From the NCBI RefSeq assembly GCF_002858765.1, contig NZ_PJRP01000023.1, forward strand, positions 37,569-101,568: DNA of 64,000 nt. Reading direction: 5' to 3'. Positions within the stretch are counted from its first letter, which is position 1. Each line of letters opens with the position of its first letter. This DNA comes from Cupriavidus pauculus (GTDB lineage Bacteria > Pseudomonadota > Gammaproteobacteria > Burkholderiales > Burkholderiaceae). The position numbers and the translations under genes are program-made. The notes under the pieces were generated by a model. The model saw only the letters and a list, made by a program, of their open reading frames with translations, had not been told where the DNA came from and searched no databases. Shown piece by piece: positions 41,597 through 51,080 of the stretch.

Positions 41597-42298
41597 TTAC
41601 TTCTTGCTTGCTTCGTACTTAGCCTTGTTGGCTTCGTTCGGCGGATAAAGGCCCGGAAGGACCGCACCATCATTCACTTCGTCCATGATCCAGCCTTCGA
41701 ACCGCTCTTGCTCGACAGCCGCATCCACGATATCGGCAACCAGGGCGGCCGGAATAATCACGGCGCCGTCTTGATCAGCGACAATCACATCGTCCGGGAA
41801 CACCGCCACGCCACCGCACGCCACCGGCTGCTGCCAGTCAACAAAGGTTAGTCCCGCCACCGAAGGCGGCGCAGCTGCACCACTCGCCCAGACTGGGAGG
41901 CCGGTACCCAAAACGCCAGCCAAATCGCGAACTACCCCATCCGTAACCAGTCCCTTTACGCCACGCTTTGCCATCCGCGCACAAAGGATATCGCCCCAAA
42001 TTCCGGCGTCTTTCACACCCATTGCGTCCACTACAGCGATGCATCCTGCCGGCATCTGCTCGATCGCACCTCGGCTCGACTTCGGAGAAGCCCAAGATTC
42101 CGGAGTCGCAAGGTCTTCACGGGATGGCACGAAGCGCACCGTGAACGCGCGCCCAACAATGCGCTCGGAACCTTGGACTAGAGGAAATGCGCCCCGGATC
42201 CACACATTCCGAAGCCCTTTCTTCAGGAGAATGGTGGTCAGCGTGGCCGTGGTGACGCCTGACAACGCCTCGAACATTTCACTATCAGATACTGCCAT
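41597..42298 (-). CDS. RraA-family protein (HMG/CHA aldolase-like)
   Basis: A 233-residue protein of the RraA/dimethylmenaquinone-methyltransferase-like family. GDILCARMAKRGVKGLVTDGVVRDLAG carries the G-x(n)-R-D metal/pyruvate-binding motif of 4-hydroxy-4-methyl-2-oxoglutarate and 4-carboxy-4-hydroxy-2-oxoadipate aldolases. Members with this motif cleave or decarboxylate 2-oxo acids. As the last gene after an aminotransferase and an SDR it may split the keto-acid made from an amino acid. Confidence 0.85.
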   Translation of the reverse strand: MAVSDSEMFEALSGVTTATLTTILLKKGLRNVWIRGAFPLVQGSERIVGRAFTVRFVPSREDLATPESWASPKSSRGAIEQMPAGCIAVVDAMGVKDAGIWGDILCARMAKRGVKGLVTDGVVRDLAGVLGTGLPVWASGAAAPPSVAGLTFVDWQQPVACGGVAVFPDDVIVADQDGAVIIPAALVADIVDAAVEQERFEGWIMDEVNDGAVLPGLYPPNEANKAKYEASKK

Positions 42299-42329
42299 GT
42301 TGCTCTCCTCGTCTAGTTAGATAGGTACG

Positions 42330-43115
42330 TCAAACAGTGGGAATCAATCCGCCGTCAACACGCAGGGTCGTCCCAGTAATATAGGAAGCCCTCTCGCTGG
42401 CAAGGTACGCTATGGCGTCTGCGTACTCCGCAGGAGTGCCATAACGTCCCATTGGGATGCTCGCCTCACTTTCTGCCTGCACTGTTCCGGCTTCGCGTCC
42501 TTCCCTTTTCGCCTTCGCCGAATCCAGGAACTTTGTGCGCGCCGTGGCGATGCGCCCCGGGACAACGATGTTTGCCGTTACACCATCGCGCGCCACGTCT
42601 CGCGCCAGAGACTTAGACCAGCCTACGAGCGAAATCCGAGTAGCGTTCGACAACGCCAGATTTGCAATCGGCGAGATAACTCCGGACGACGTACTTGTAA
42701 TGATGCGCCCCCAACCACGCTCCCGCATACCGGGGAGGAGGATGTCTGTAATTCCCACCACAGACAGCACCATGGAATTGAAAGCTTCGTGCCAAATGGC
42801 CGTAGAGTGACCAAAGGCCGGGCCTGGTTGCGGCCCGCCGGTGTTGTTCACAAGGATGTCGATACCACCGACCTCAGATAGCACGGACTTCGCGCCACCT
42901 ACCCATTGCTCCTGGACGCCCAGGTCCCACACGAAGCTATGAACTCGAGCGCCGGTACCACCAACTTTGTCAGCGGTGGCCTTAAGTGCTCCTTCGTCGC
43001 GATCCGAGATGCAGACTTCAACACCCTCCTTGGCAAGCGCGACAGCGATGGCGCACCCTAGCCCGCCACCCGCGCTCAGCACCAGCGCACGCTTTCCGGC
43101 GATTCCCAAATCCAT
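42330..43115 (-). CDS. SDR-family oxidoreductase with a non-canonical active site
   Basis: A 261-residue SDR with LSAGGGLGCAIAVALAKEG, NNTGGPQPGPA and TSSGVISP. The Tyr-x3-Lys is replaced by the stretch ALSNATRISLVG (Ser-Asn-x2-Arg), a pattern seen in a group of SDRs annotated as 3-oxoacyl reductases. C-terminal YITGTTLRVDGGL is normal. It sits 12 bp after the aminotransferase gene. Confidence 0.85.
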   Translation of the reverse strand: MDLGIAGKRALVLSAGGGLGCAIAVALAKEGVEVCISDRDEGALKATADKVGGTGARVHSFVWDLGVQEQWVGGAKSVLSEVGGIDILVNNTGGPQPGPAFGHSTAIWHEAFNSMVLSVVGITDILLPGMRERGWGRIITSTSSGVISPIANLALSNATRISLVGWSKSLARDVARDGVTANIVVPGRIATARTKFLDSAKAKREGREAGTVQAESEASIPMGRYGTPAEYADAIAYLASERASYITGTTLRVDGGLIPTV

Positions 43116-43127
43116 TGATTACACTCC

Positions 43128-44324
43128 TTACGCTAGTACGGAACAGACTTCCTTGATACGCTTGCACGCTTCGGCAAGTCGCTCGTCGGATGTCGCAAAA
43201 GAAATCCGGAAGTAGCCCTCCAGCCCAAAGGCGCTACCAGGCACAGCCGCCACGTGGGCGCGATCCAGGAAGTACTGGCAAACGTCGACATCATTCCTAA
43301 GGACGACTCCATCCTGGGTCGCCTTACCAATTAGACCGCCGCACGACGGAAAAAGGTAGAACGCTCCTTCTGGCTTTCGGCAGCTCAAGCCTTCAATGGA
43401 GTTCAACGCCGAAAGACAATCATCTCGCCGGCGCTGGAATGCCTGATTGCGCGGCGTGATGAATTCCATCGATCCATCAAGGGCAGCCAAGGCGGCGGCT
43501 TGAGCCACAGAGCATGGATTACTTGTGCTCTGCGATTGGATGGTGCTCATCGCCTGAATCAGCGTCGTGGGTCCACCTGCGTAGCCGATTCGCCAACCGG
43601 TCATGGCGTATGACTTGGAGACACCGTTGACCGTCAGCGTGCGATCGCGTAGCTCAGGCACAACCGATGCAATTGTCGAGAATTGCCAGCCGTCGTAGCG
43701 AATATGCTCGTACATGTCATCGGTCATCACCAGCACGTGCGGGTGTTTCAAAAGCTCTTCGCCAATCTCCGCGAGCTCAGTGCGCGAGTACCCAGAACCC
43801 GTCGGGTTGCTCGGGGAATTCAAAATGATCCACTTGGTTCGCGGCGTGATTGCGGCCTTGAGTTGGGCAGCCGTTACCTTGAAGCCTTGCTGCTCGCTGC
43901 ACTCCACTTCAACTGGAACGCCTCCAGCCAGACGAACCATGTCTGGATAGGACACCCAGTAGGGAGCGGGAATGATTACCTCATCTCCCACATTGATCGT
44001 CGCGAGGAGTGCGTTGAAGATGACCTGCTTACCACCCGTTCCTACGCTGATCTCAGTTGTCTCATACGACAAACTGTTATCTCGCCAGAACTTCCGGGCG
44101 ATGGCTTCCTTCAGTTCCCGTGTTCCATCGACATCTGTGTAGCGCGTTGCGCCAGCATCGATAGCCTGCTTTGCCGCCTCGCAGATGTGTTCAGGAGTCG
44201 GAAAATCCGGTTCGCCTTGCGACAAACCGATAACATCGACCCCACGCCGTCGCATCTCGCCGGCGGTCTTGGTGATAGCAAGCGTCGGTGAAGGCTTCAC
44301 CGCATTGAGTAGGTTGGATAGCAT
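43128..44324 (-). CDS. Class I/II PLP-dependent aminotransferase (AspC-like)
   Basis: A 398-residue fold-type I aminotransferase. LSQGEPDFPTPEHI, NSPSNPTGSGYS, the PLP lysine in TVNGVSKSYAMTGWRIGY, and a C-terminal PGSAFGLEGYFRISFATS are the landmarks of the AspC Ib subgroup. It transaminates aspartate or an aromatic/branched amino acid. The upstream neighbour is a glutamate/aspartate-type binding protein, which fits amino-acid uptake followed by transamination. Confidence 0.92.
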   Translation of the reverse strand: MLSNLLNAVKPSPTLAITKTAGEMRRRGVDVIGLSQGEPDFPTPEHICEAAKQAIDAGATRYTDVDGTRELKEAIARKFWRDNSLSYETTEISVGTGGKQVIFNALLATINVGDEVIIPAPYWVSYPDMVRLAGGVPVEVECSEQQGFKVTAAQLKAAITPRTKWIILNSPSNPTGSGYSRTELAEIGEELLKHPHVLVMTDDMYEHIRYDGWQFSTIASVVPELRDRTLTVNGVSKSYAMTGWRIGYAGGPTTLIQAMSTIQSQSTSNPCSVAQAAALAALDGSMEFITPRNQAFQRRRDDCLSALNSIEGLSCRKPEGAFYLFPSCGGLIGKATQDGVVLRNDVDVCQYFLDRAHVAAVPGSAFGLEGYFRISFATSDERLAEACKRIKEVCSVLA

Positions 44325-44398
44325 CGGAATGTTGACGACGTAGTCAGGAGGATGAAGCGGAAAACTCGTTTCCGCTTCCTGGGAAGCAAGGCGACTAA

Positions 44399-45295
44399 TC
44401 AGTCGAGAGCCTTGTCATTGGGATTGCGAATGAGAGCCTTCATCTCATCCGACATCGGGAAATCAACGCTGAAGCCACGGGGAGGTACCGGCTGCGTGAA
44501 CCACTTTGTGTACATCGCGTTGATGGATCCGTCCTTCATCAAACCGGCGATGACCTGGTCAGCCACCTTCTTGAACAACGCGTCGTCTTTCCGAAGCATG
44601 CAGCCGTAGGCTTCTTGCGTCTGCGGTCTGGCGACGACCACCCATTCTTGGGGGTTCTTTGCCTTCGCACGTTCGCCAAACAGGATTGCATCGTCGTTCA
44701 TGAATGCGACCGCACGACCCGAGTCCAACGTAAGGAATGATTGGCCATGATCCTTAGCGCTGATGATGTTCATACCAAGCTTCTGGTCATCATTCATCTT
44801 GCGAAGCAAGCGTTCCGACGTCGTACCCGCAGTGACAACTACGTTTCGACCCTTAAGGTCAGACCAGTCTTTCACGCCTGAGTCCTTGCGTGTCAGCAGC
44901 CTGGTACCGATGATGAAGATTGTGTTCGAGAACGCGACTTGCTTTTGGCGCTCGAGGTTGTTTGTGGTCGAGCCACACTCAATGTCGATGGTGCCGTTTT
45001 GAAGCAGAGAAATTCGGTTCTGCGAAGTGATCGGGATTTCCCTGACCTGCAGGTTCGGGAGCTTCAACTGGTCCTTAACGGCGTCCACAATCCTCAGATT
45101 GATGTCGTAGGAGTAACCAACCTGACGGACACCACCGAGGTTGTAGTTGAAGGGAACAGATGAATCCCGTACACCGAGTGTAATAACGCCAGTGTCCTTA
45201 ACCTTCTGGAGCGTCGGCCCCAAGTCCGCGGCGTTGACGCCGCCAACCACCGCCAGCAGCGCTACTGCAGCGAATACACGAAGGGTCTTATGCAT
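44399..45295 (-). CDS. Amino-acid ABC transporter substrate-binding protein (GltI-like)
   Basis: A 298-residue family-3 binding protein. A 22-residue signal peptide (HKTLRVFAAVALLAVVGGVNA) precedes VITLGVRDSSVPFNYNLGG, then IECGSTTNNLERQKQVAFSNTIF and GKNVVVTAGTTSERLLRKMN-like segments typical of glutamate/aspartate receptors. No permease or ATPase genes accompany it, so it likely uses a transporter from elsewhere. Confidence 0.9.
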   Translation of the reverse strand: MHKTLRVFAAVALLAVVGGVNAADLGPTLQKVKDTGVITLGVRDSSVPFNYNLGGVRQVGYSYDINLRIVDAVKDQLKLPNLQVREIPITSQNRISLLQNGTIDIECGSTTNNLERQKQVAFSNTIFIIGTRLLTRKDSGVKDWSDLKGRNVVVTAGTTSERLLRKMNDDQKLGMNIISAKDHGQSFLTLDSGRAVAFMNDDAILFGERAKAKNPQEWVVVARPQTQEAYGCMLRKDDALFKKVADQVIAGLMKDGSINAMYTKWFTQPVPPRGFSVDFPMSDEMKALIRNPNDKALD

Positions 45296-45501
45296 GATTT
45301 CTCCTTGAATCAGTCTCGACTTGAGCTAATGAGCCCAACATGCGGCGGATGGGATCCGTCCGCGGGAAAGAAGGGAAACTACTGCGCACGCACCTGCTGT
45401 CGACGCACGCGTCAACACCGAGATGTCTTTGCATCTGTGTGCTGAAGTCAGAGCTGAGGAGAATGGTCGTGTTGTTTTGGTGCCGTCTTTGCGGCTATCG
45501 A

Positions 45502-45529
45502 CGATGGGGAATCCGACCTACCCCCATCG
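45502..45529. terminator. Hairpin between VOC and binding-protein genes
   Basis: CGATGGGG (45502-45509) pairs with CCCCATCG (45522-45529). No T-run; weak terminator or processing site. Confidence 0.35.
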
Positions 45530-45551
45530 CCGTTGATCACCAAGGATGGTG

Positions 45552-45992
45552 TTACTTCTTGAACAGCGAGCTGATGTCAGCAAACGCCTTGATTTCCAGG
45601 GCATTGCCCGACGGATCCAGGAAGAACATCGTTGCCTGTTCGCCAGGCTCGCCCTTGAAGCGAATGTGCGGTTCGATGATGAACTTGATGCCTGCCGCCT
45701 TCAGCTTCTCGGCCTGAGCTTCCCACTGCGCCATCGACAGAACTGCGCCGAAGTGACGCACGGGAACCGCGTCGCCATCGACAGCACTGGTCTTGCGATG
45801 ACCAACTTCGTCCGGTGCCAGGTGGGCAACGATCTGGTGACCATAGAAGTCAAAGTCAACCCAATCTTCAGCACTGCGGCCTTCAGGGCAGCCCAGCAAC
45901 TCGCCGTAGAACTGGCGCGCTTCAGCGATATTGTTGACAGGGAAGGCGAGGTGAAACGGAGGCATGTTTTGAGTAGTCGTCATGGCATTCAT
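45552..45992 (-). CDS. VOC-family (glyoxalase/dioxygenase fold) protein
   Basis: About 146 residues from the ATG at 45992. FHLAFPVNNIAEARQFYGELLGCPEGR opens the fold; FDFYGHQIVAHL, HFGAVL, KFIIEPHIRFKGEPGEQATMFFLDPSGNALEIKAF complete the paired beta-alpha-beta3 units with likely metal ligands His and Glu. The substrate is unknown. It is divergent from the LysR gene at 46126. Confidence 0.83.
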   Translation of the reverse strand: MNAMTTTQNMPPFHLAFPVNNIAEARQFYGELLGCPEGRSAEDWVDFDFYGHQIVAHLAPDEVGHRKTSAVDGDAVPVRHFGAVLSMAQWEAQAEKLKAAGIKFIIEPHIRFKGEPGEQATMFFLDPSGNALEIKAFADISSLFKK

Positions 45993-46125
45993 GGGGGTAC
46001 TTCGGCGGCTGGCAACACCGGAATATCTTTGCAAAGCCAGCAAGTGAAGCTAGTCTATTGCCGTCCACCATACAAAAAAAGCGATATATTTTTGCCCTTA
46101 GCAACAATATTTGTGATCAACACCT

Positions 46126-47001
46126 ATGCTTCGAGAACTCCAGACCTTCATGGCCGTCGTGCGTTACGGTACTTTCGCAAATGCAGCAGCCCACATTGGT
46201 CTCACGCAATCGGCCGTGAGCGCACAAATCCACAGGCTCGAGGAAGAGCTTGGATTTCCTCTGTTCGACCGCACTGGTCGGTCCGCCGTCTTGAATACCT
46301 CTGGTCGTGAGGCGCTAGCGGTTGCTGAAGAGATGATGGCCGTCTATGGAAAGCTGGGGCGTACAGCAAGCAGCCCGCGCACCGGCCTGATTCGGGTTGG
46401 TGCAATTGCGTCGGCCCAGGTGTCATTCCTAGCAGATGCCCTCGCAGTCTTTCGCAATGAGAACCCCGGGTATCGGATCCGATTGATGCCTGGTGTGTCA
46501 CTCAACCTGCTTGGACAGGTAGATTCCGGCGAAGTCGATATTGCCGTGATGATCAAGCCTCCCTTCGCCTTGCCATCTGACCTCCAATGGCGAGTGCTTC
46601 GCTCCGAACCCTTTGTGCTGTTAGCACCTCAAAAGCTCAAAAGGACAGATTGGAAAGAGTTGCTGGAGAACGAACCCTTTATCCGCTACGACCGTGGCTC
46701 CTTCGGTGGCAGGCTGGTCGACCAATTCTTGCGGCGCACAAGAATTTCCGTGAAGGATGCAATCGAACTAGACGAACTCCAAGGCATCGCACAACTCGTC
46801 CGCCACGGGCTTGGTGTAGCGCTGCTACCCATGACAGACGCTCTCGAGATTCCCAAAGGCGTTGCAGTACTCGACTTAGGCAGTGCGACCTTCTTCCGGG
46901 AAATTGGTCTGGTGGAGCGTCCTTCACATAGTCGGCAAGCGGCGGCGACACTCCTCGCGCAACGCATTTCCGAAGCAGCCGAAAATGGCAATTCACGATA
47001 G
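46126..47001 (+). CDS. LysR-family transcriptional regulator
   Basis: A 291-residue LTTR: HTH in residues 1-60 (MLRELQTFMAVVRYGTFANAAAHIGLTQSAVSAQIHRLEEELG), then an effector-binding domain with RVGAIASAQVSFLADAL. It is divergent from the VOC gene and so probably controls the VOC, binding protein, aminotransferase, SDR and RraA genes, or part of them. Confidence 0.9.
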   Translation: MLRELQTFMAVVRYGTFANAAAHIGLTQSAVSAQIHRLEEELGFPLFDRTGRSAVLNTSGREALAVAEEMMAVYGKLGRTASSPRTGLIRVGAIASAQVSFLADALAVFRNENPGYRIRLMPGVSLNLLGQVDSGEVDIAVMIKPPFALPSDLQWRVLRSEPFVLLAPQKLKRTDWKELLENEPFIRYDRGSFGGRLVDQFLRRTRISVKDAIELDELQGIAQLVRHGLGVALLPMTDALEIPKGVAVLDLGSATFFREIGLVERPSHSRQAAATLLAQRISEAAENGNSR

Positions 47002-47064
47002 GTCTCGGTGAAGCCCACTGCAGCGGACAGTCATAGATTCAAATCGCGAACGGCTTTTTGGAAG

Positions 47065-47083
47065 CGCTCGTCCAGAGCGTTTT
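47065..47083 (+). terminator. Small hairpin with T-run after LysR
   Basis: CGCTC and GAGCG around GTCCA, followed by TTTT, 64 bp past the LysR stop and before the opposing LysR gene. Short stem; low confidence. Confidence 0.35.
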
Positions 47084-47178
47084 ACCAACAGATTTGCTGC
47101 AGTAGGCGCAGGGAACGCCTTCGGGAATGCTGAGGTGCGGACGCGGAGTCGCGTGGCTACATCCACGCCCCGCCCGAC

Positions 47179-48150
47179 CTAGCCATCCTTGCGTTTTGCC
47201 ACTCGCCTTCTCGTTTTTGCTCGCTCATGGTCCAACCCTGCCAAGACCGCATGAGCAATTTCATCAACGAAAACTCGAGTTTTGGAGGGCACTAGCCGTC
47301 CTGGCGGCATCACTGCATAGATACCGCCCTCTTCCGCCGCCTGCCAATCGGTCAGTACTTGGACCAATTCACCTGCTCTTACCGCTGCATCGGCGAGCCA
47401 GTCTGGCGTCAATATGATTCCCGCGCCTTCGATTGCTGCCTGCAAGATTGCCTCGGAGCTATCCGAGTTCAGGGGGCCGATGGGCCGGATTGTCTTTTGC
47501 TGTACCCCTTTCTTCAACACCCAGTCCGGCCAGCTAGCGTGATTGATGAACCCGAGACACGCGTGAGCCTCAAGATCTTCGGGTTCTTTCGGCAAACCAC
47601 GCGTATGGATATACGCCGGCGCTGCATACAGCAAGTTTCGAAATGGCGCTATGCGACGAGCGACCAGCGAGCTATCACGTAGGACACCAACACGAACCGC
47701 GACGTCAAAGCCCTCGGCAACGATGTCGACGTAGCGATCTGCGAATCTTGCATCGACCCTAATCTTCGGATGTTTGGCCAAGAAACCAGGCAAAAGTGGG
47801 GCTATCCAGCGCCGGCCGAACGTGACCGGTAGAGATATGCGCAATAGGCCCTGAGGACTCGCTGCGAAATTGCTGGCCTCCTCATTGGCGCTGCCTAACT
47901 CGTCCAATAGAGCCCGAACCCTCTTGTAGTAAAGGGCGCCGACCTCGGTCAGGACTACCCGTCGGGTCGTGCGTGAAAGCAACCGAACCCCCAGACGTTG
48001 CTCCAGTTGCCCGATGCGGCGCGACACAATGGTCGCGTCCCGCCCAACAGTCTTCGCCGCATCCGTGAAGCTGTGTGCTTCAACAACCGCAACAAAGGCT
48101 GAGAGTTCTTCCAAGCTCACCTTGCTGAGCAATTCCTGCATATCTTGCAT
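47179..48150 (-). CDS. LysR-family transcriptional regulator
   Basis: A 323-residue LTTR of the CrgA-like group: HTH VSLEELSAFVAVVEAHSFTDAAKTVGRDATIVSRRIGQLEQRLG, then RTTRRVVLTE and a substrate domain with DARFADRYVDIVAEGFDVAVRVG. It is divergent from the SDR gene at 48241 with a 90-bp gap and likely regulates the SDR and alcohol dehydrogenase genes. The C-terminus is basic (KTRRRVAKRKDG). Confidence 0.9.
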   Translation of the reverse strand: MQDMQELLSKVSLEELSAFVAVVEAHSFTDAAKTVGRDATIVSRRIGQLEQRLGVRLLSRTTRRVVLTEVGALYYKRVRALLDELGSANEEASNFAASPQGLLRISLPVTFGRRWIAPLLPGFLAKHPKIRVDARFADRYVDIVAEGFDVAVRVGVLRDSSLVARRIAPFRNLLYAAPAYIHTRGLPKEPEDLEAHACLGFINHASWPDWVLKKGVQQKTIRPIGPLNSDSSEAILQAAIEGAGIILTPDWLADAAVRAGELVQVLTDWQAAEEGGIYAVMPPGRLVPSKTRVFVDEIAHAVLAGLDHERAKTRRRVAKRKDG

Positions 48151-48240
48151 GATATTTCTGCGTGTTTGCCGGATTATCTCTCATTATGCATTTGCTAGTC
48201 TTCGTGGATCTAGACACTTCCTAGCATCCGCACACAAAAA

Positions 48241-48894
48241 ATGAAGACGTTTCTTAGCATCGGTTCGGGACCCGGCATCGGCTTCGCTACTGCAGAGCGC
48301 TTCGCCCGCGAAGGGTTCCATGTCGTACTTTCTGCTCGCGACTTGGAACGCACGCGCCAACTAAGCGATCGGTTGATTGCTCAAGGCTACTCAGCCGAGG
48401 CAAGAGCCGTTGATGCCAGCAACCCCAACGCACTCGTTGAACTCGTCAATAGCGTGGAAAGCCAACGGGGAGCTGTAGACGTCCTGCACTACAACGCAGC
48501 GATTCTGAGGCAGGCAACGCTAGCGAATCAGCCGACTGATACGTTTGTCTCTGACCTTTCTGTGAACATTGGCGGAGCGCTTGTTGCAGCGCAGGCTGCC
48601 ATGCCCGGTATGAGTACACGGAAGTCGGGAGCAATCCTACTGACTGGTGGATTCTTCGCGATCAGCCCCAATCCCGAGTACTTGTCGTTGAGTCTTGGCA
48701 AGGCGGGAATCCGTGCTTTGGCCCACGGGCTCTTCAACACAGCCAAGACCCAAGGTGTGCATGTCGCATCGGTAACAGTCGCCGCGTTCGTGAAACCCGA
48801 CTCAATTGAGGCCGCAGGCATCGCAGAGGAATTTTGGAAACTCCACAGCCAACCCAACGACGCCTGGACGGCTGAAGTCACCTATACAGCCTGA
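48241..48894 (+). CDS. SDR-family protein lacking the catalytic Tyr
   Basis: A 217-residue Rossmann protein starting MKTFLSIGSGPGIGFATAERFAREG. It has VLHYNAAIL in place of NNAG and LLTGGFFA. At the YxxxK position it reads EYLSLSLGKAG: the Lys remains but the residue four before it is Leu. Many close relatives look like this, so it is probably a distinct, perhaps non-classical, SDR branch. First gene right of the LysR regulator. Confidence 0.8.
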   Translation: MKTFLSIGSGPGIGFATAERFAREGFHVVLSARDLERTRQLSDRLIAQGYSAEARAVDASNPNALVELVNSVESQRGAVDVLHYNAAILRQATLANQPTDTFVSDLSVNIGGALVAAQAAMPGMSTRKSGAILLTGGFFAISPNPEYLSLSLGKAGIRALAHGLFNTAKTQGVHVASVTVAAFVKPDSIEAAGIAEEFWKLHSQPNDAWTAEVTYTA

Positions 48895-48970
48895 CCGAAC
48901 TGCCAAACGCTTGACGCGCTGTCAGCTGGTTACAAACGCCCACGAAATGAACAGGTAACAACCTAAACTC

Positions 48971-50023
48971 ATGCAAACAAAAGCCTACGCGGCGCAGTCG
49001 CCGACCACACCGCTTGCACCGACCACCATCCCCCGTCGCGAAGTGGGGGAACTAGACGTCGCCATCGATATCCTCTATTGCGGCGTGTGCCATTCAGATT
49101 TGCACGCCGCCCGCGGCGAATGGCCTGGGATGCGTTACCCACTCGTTCCCGGACATGAAATCATTGGACGCGTGACTGCCGTCGGCAGCGCAGTGTCCAA
49201 GCATAAGGTCGGTGACGTAGTCGGTGTCGGCTGCATGGTAGGTAGCTGCCGCCATTGCGATTCTTGCCACGACGGCCTTGAGCAGTACTGCGAAGGGCCG
49301 CACGGCTGGCTTCAAACGTACAACGGCTGGCTCGACGGAAGTGGCGAAAATACGTTTGGCGGGTACTCGGCAGGCATCACCGTCGATGAACACTTCGTAT
49401 TGAAGATCTCACACGGCGAAGCTGACTTGGCCGCAGTTGCGCCACTTCTGTGCGCTGGCGTGACCACGTGGTCTCCACTGCGCCATTGGAAAGTCGGTCC
49501 CGGCAAGAAGGTAGGGATTGTCGGCATCGGCGGTCTAGGCCACATGGGGATCAAACTCGCACACGCGATGGGCGCTGAGGTGGTTGCATTCACAACCTCT
49601 CCGGCGAAGATTCAGGATGCTCGAGACCTTGGCGCCGACCAGGTCGTAGTTTCTCGCAATGCCGACGAGATGGCGGCACACGCAAAGAGCTTTGACTTCA
49701 TCCTCAACACTGTCGCGGCACCGCATGACCTGGATGCCTTCATGGCACTGCTCAAGCGAGACGGCACGATGACGATGGTGGGCGTGCCTGACACCTCCCA
49801 TCCGTCGCCCAATGTTGCCAATCTGATCTTCCAGCGTCGCCAGCTAGCTGGCTCGCTAATTGGCGGGATCCCGGAGACACAGGAGATGCTCGATTTCTGC
49901 GCCAAACATGGCATCACTTCGGACATCGAGATGATTGACATGAAGGACATTGAGGCCGCCTTCGAGCGTATGAAGAAGAGCGACGTCAAGTATCGATTCG
50001 TCATCGACATGGCGACAATCTAA
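48971..50023 (+). CDS. Zinc-dependent NAD(P) alcohol dehydrogenase (YahK/CAD-like)
   Basis: A 350-residue MDR protein. Catalytic zinc: GVCHSD (Cys), PLVPGHEIIG (His-Glu) and LLCAGVTTW (Cys); structural zinc: GSCRHCDSCHDGLEQYC. NADP site: VGIVGIGGLGHMGIKLAHAMG. The pattern is that of the cinnamyl-alcohol-dehydrogenase/YahK group, which reduces a wide range of aldehydes. With the neighbouring LysR and SDR it looks like an aldehyde-responsive set. Confidence 0.92.
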   Translation: MQTKAYAAQSPTTPLAPTTIPRREVGELDVAIDILYCGVCHSDLHAARGEWPGMRYPLVPGHEIIGRVTAVGSAVSKHKVGDVVGVGCMVGSCRHCDSCHDGLEQYCEGPHGWLQTYNGWLDGSGENTFGGYSAGITVDEHFVLKISHGEADLAAVAPLLCAGVTTWSPLRHWKVGPGKKVGIVGIGGLGHMGIKLAHAMGAEVVAFTTSPAKIQDARDLGADQVVVSRNADEMAAHAKSFDFILNTVAAPHDLDAFMALLKRDGTMTMVGVPDTSHPSPNVANLIFQRRQLAGSLIGGIPETQEMLDFCAKHGITSDIEMIDMKDIEAAFERMKKSDVKYRFVIDMATI

Positions 50024-50093
50024 CGCCAAAGACTGCCCGTTCACCAGGACAGTCGTGAAATTGCGTGCACTGCTGCTAGCCCATGCGTCGATT

Positions 50094-50117
50094 CATCGCG
50101 GCCCTCTAGCCGCGATG
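50094..50117 (+). terminator. Hairpin after the alcohol dehydrogenase gene
   Basis: CATCGCGGC (50094-50102) and GCCGCGATG (50109-50117) form a 9-bp perfect stem with a 6-nt loop, 70 bp past the stop. No T-run. Confidence 0.45.
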
Positions 50118-50244
50118 ACTTGAGTTCGAGCGGCCGCCAGTCGCAGCGCACCAGATTCTCCGGTGCACGCGAAAGCGATCTTGCTGAGGTGATTCTCAGG
50201 CTTCCGAGCCGCCTTCGCCCAATTTTTAGCCCAGAGAGGCCACC

Positions 50245-51033
50245 ATGAGCTTGTTTACGAACGCCTTCGACCCCACCAAGCATGCTGCGGTAGTCACCGG
50301 GGCGGGCAATGGGATCGGTCGAGCAATCGCTTCAGCATTGGTCGGCGAAGGGGTACCAACAATCTTTGCAGACGTTGACCGCCGCAGAATCGACGACGCA
50401 ATCAACAGTTGCCCGCGCCCGGACTTAGCCAAGCCGTGGCACGGAGACCTTTCGACGCCCGAAGGCTGTACGGCGCTGATTGACTACGCATCTTCAGAGA
50501 TTGGCCTTGTTACTCATTTCGTGCACAGTGCATCGCCTGCGCGTAAAGAAAGCGACCACATCTTCACCGTGGACCGTGCAACATGGAACGTCATGCGCTC
50601 TGTCAACGTCGATGCCGGTTTTCACTTGGCGCAGGAATTCTCCCGCAAACTAATTGATGCGCGAGAGCCCGGCTCGTTTCTTTTCCTCACGTCGCTTCAC
50701 GCGACGACGCCACGCAATCTTCCGCACTACAGTACCGCAAAAGCGGCGCTAGCTATGCTGGTCAAGGAATTGGCCAAGGCTTGCGGCCGATTCGGCATTC
50801 GTGTGAACGCGTTGGTGCCAGGCGCAATAGCCGCCGGTGGGTTCGTGGCAGACCCTTCCCTTACACAGCACATCCCGCTGGGTCGCCTGGGCCAAAGCTC
50901 GGACCTTGCTCCATTGGCCCTGGCAGTACTGTCAGATCGAATCTCGTCCTACGTCACCGGCGCGTCAATTGTCGTCGACGGTGGGCTGTCGCTTACCAAT
51001 TGGTTTGCTCCGGTGGAGTTAGACCTTCCTTAA
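50245..51033 (+). CDS. SDR-family oxidoreductase
   Basis: A 262-residue SDR with VVTGAGNGIGRAIASALVGEG, an HSASPARKE segment replacing NNAG, a serine in FLTSLHAT, the canonical HYSTAKAALAML (YxxxK) and SSYVTGASIVVDGG. GAGAGG precedes the ATG. The RidA-like gene follows 47 bp downstream, suggesting one transcript acting on an imine/enamine or keto intermediate. Confidence 0.88.
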   Translation: MSLFTNAFDPTKHAAVVTGAGNGIGRAIASALVGEGVPTIFADVDRRRIDDAINSCPRPDLAKPWHGDLSTPEGCTALIDYASSEIGLVTHFVHSASPARKESDHIFTVDRATWNVMRSVNVDAGFHLAQEFSRKLIDAREPGSFLFLTSLHATTPRNLPHYSTAKAALAMLVKELAKACGRFGIRVNALVPGAIAAGGFVADPSLTQHIPLGRLGQSSDLAPLALAVLSDRISSYVTGASIVVDGGLSLTNWFAPVELDLP

Positions 51034-51080
51034 CGCCCGATGCCTGGATATGGCGTCCATCTGACTCACGGACTCACACC

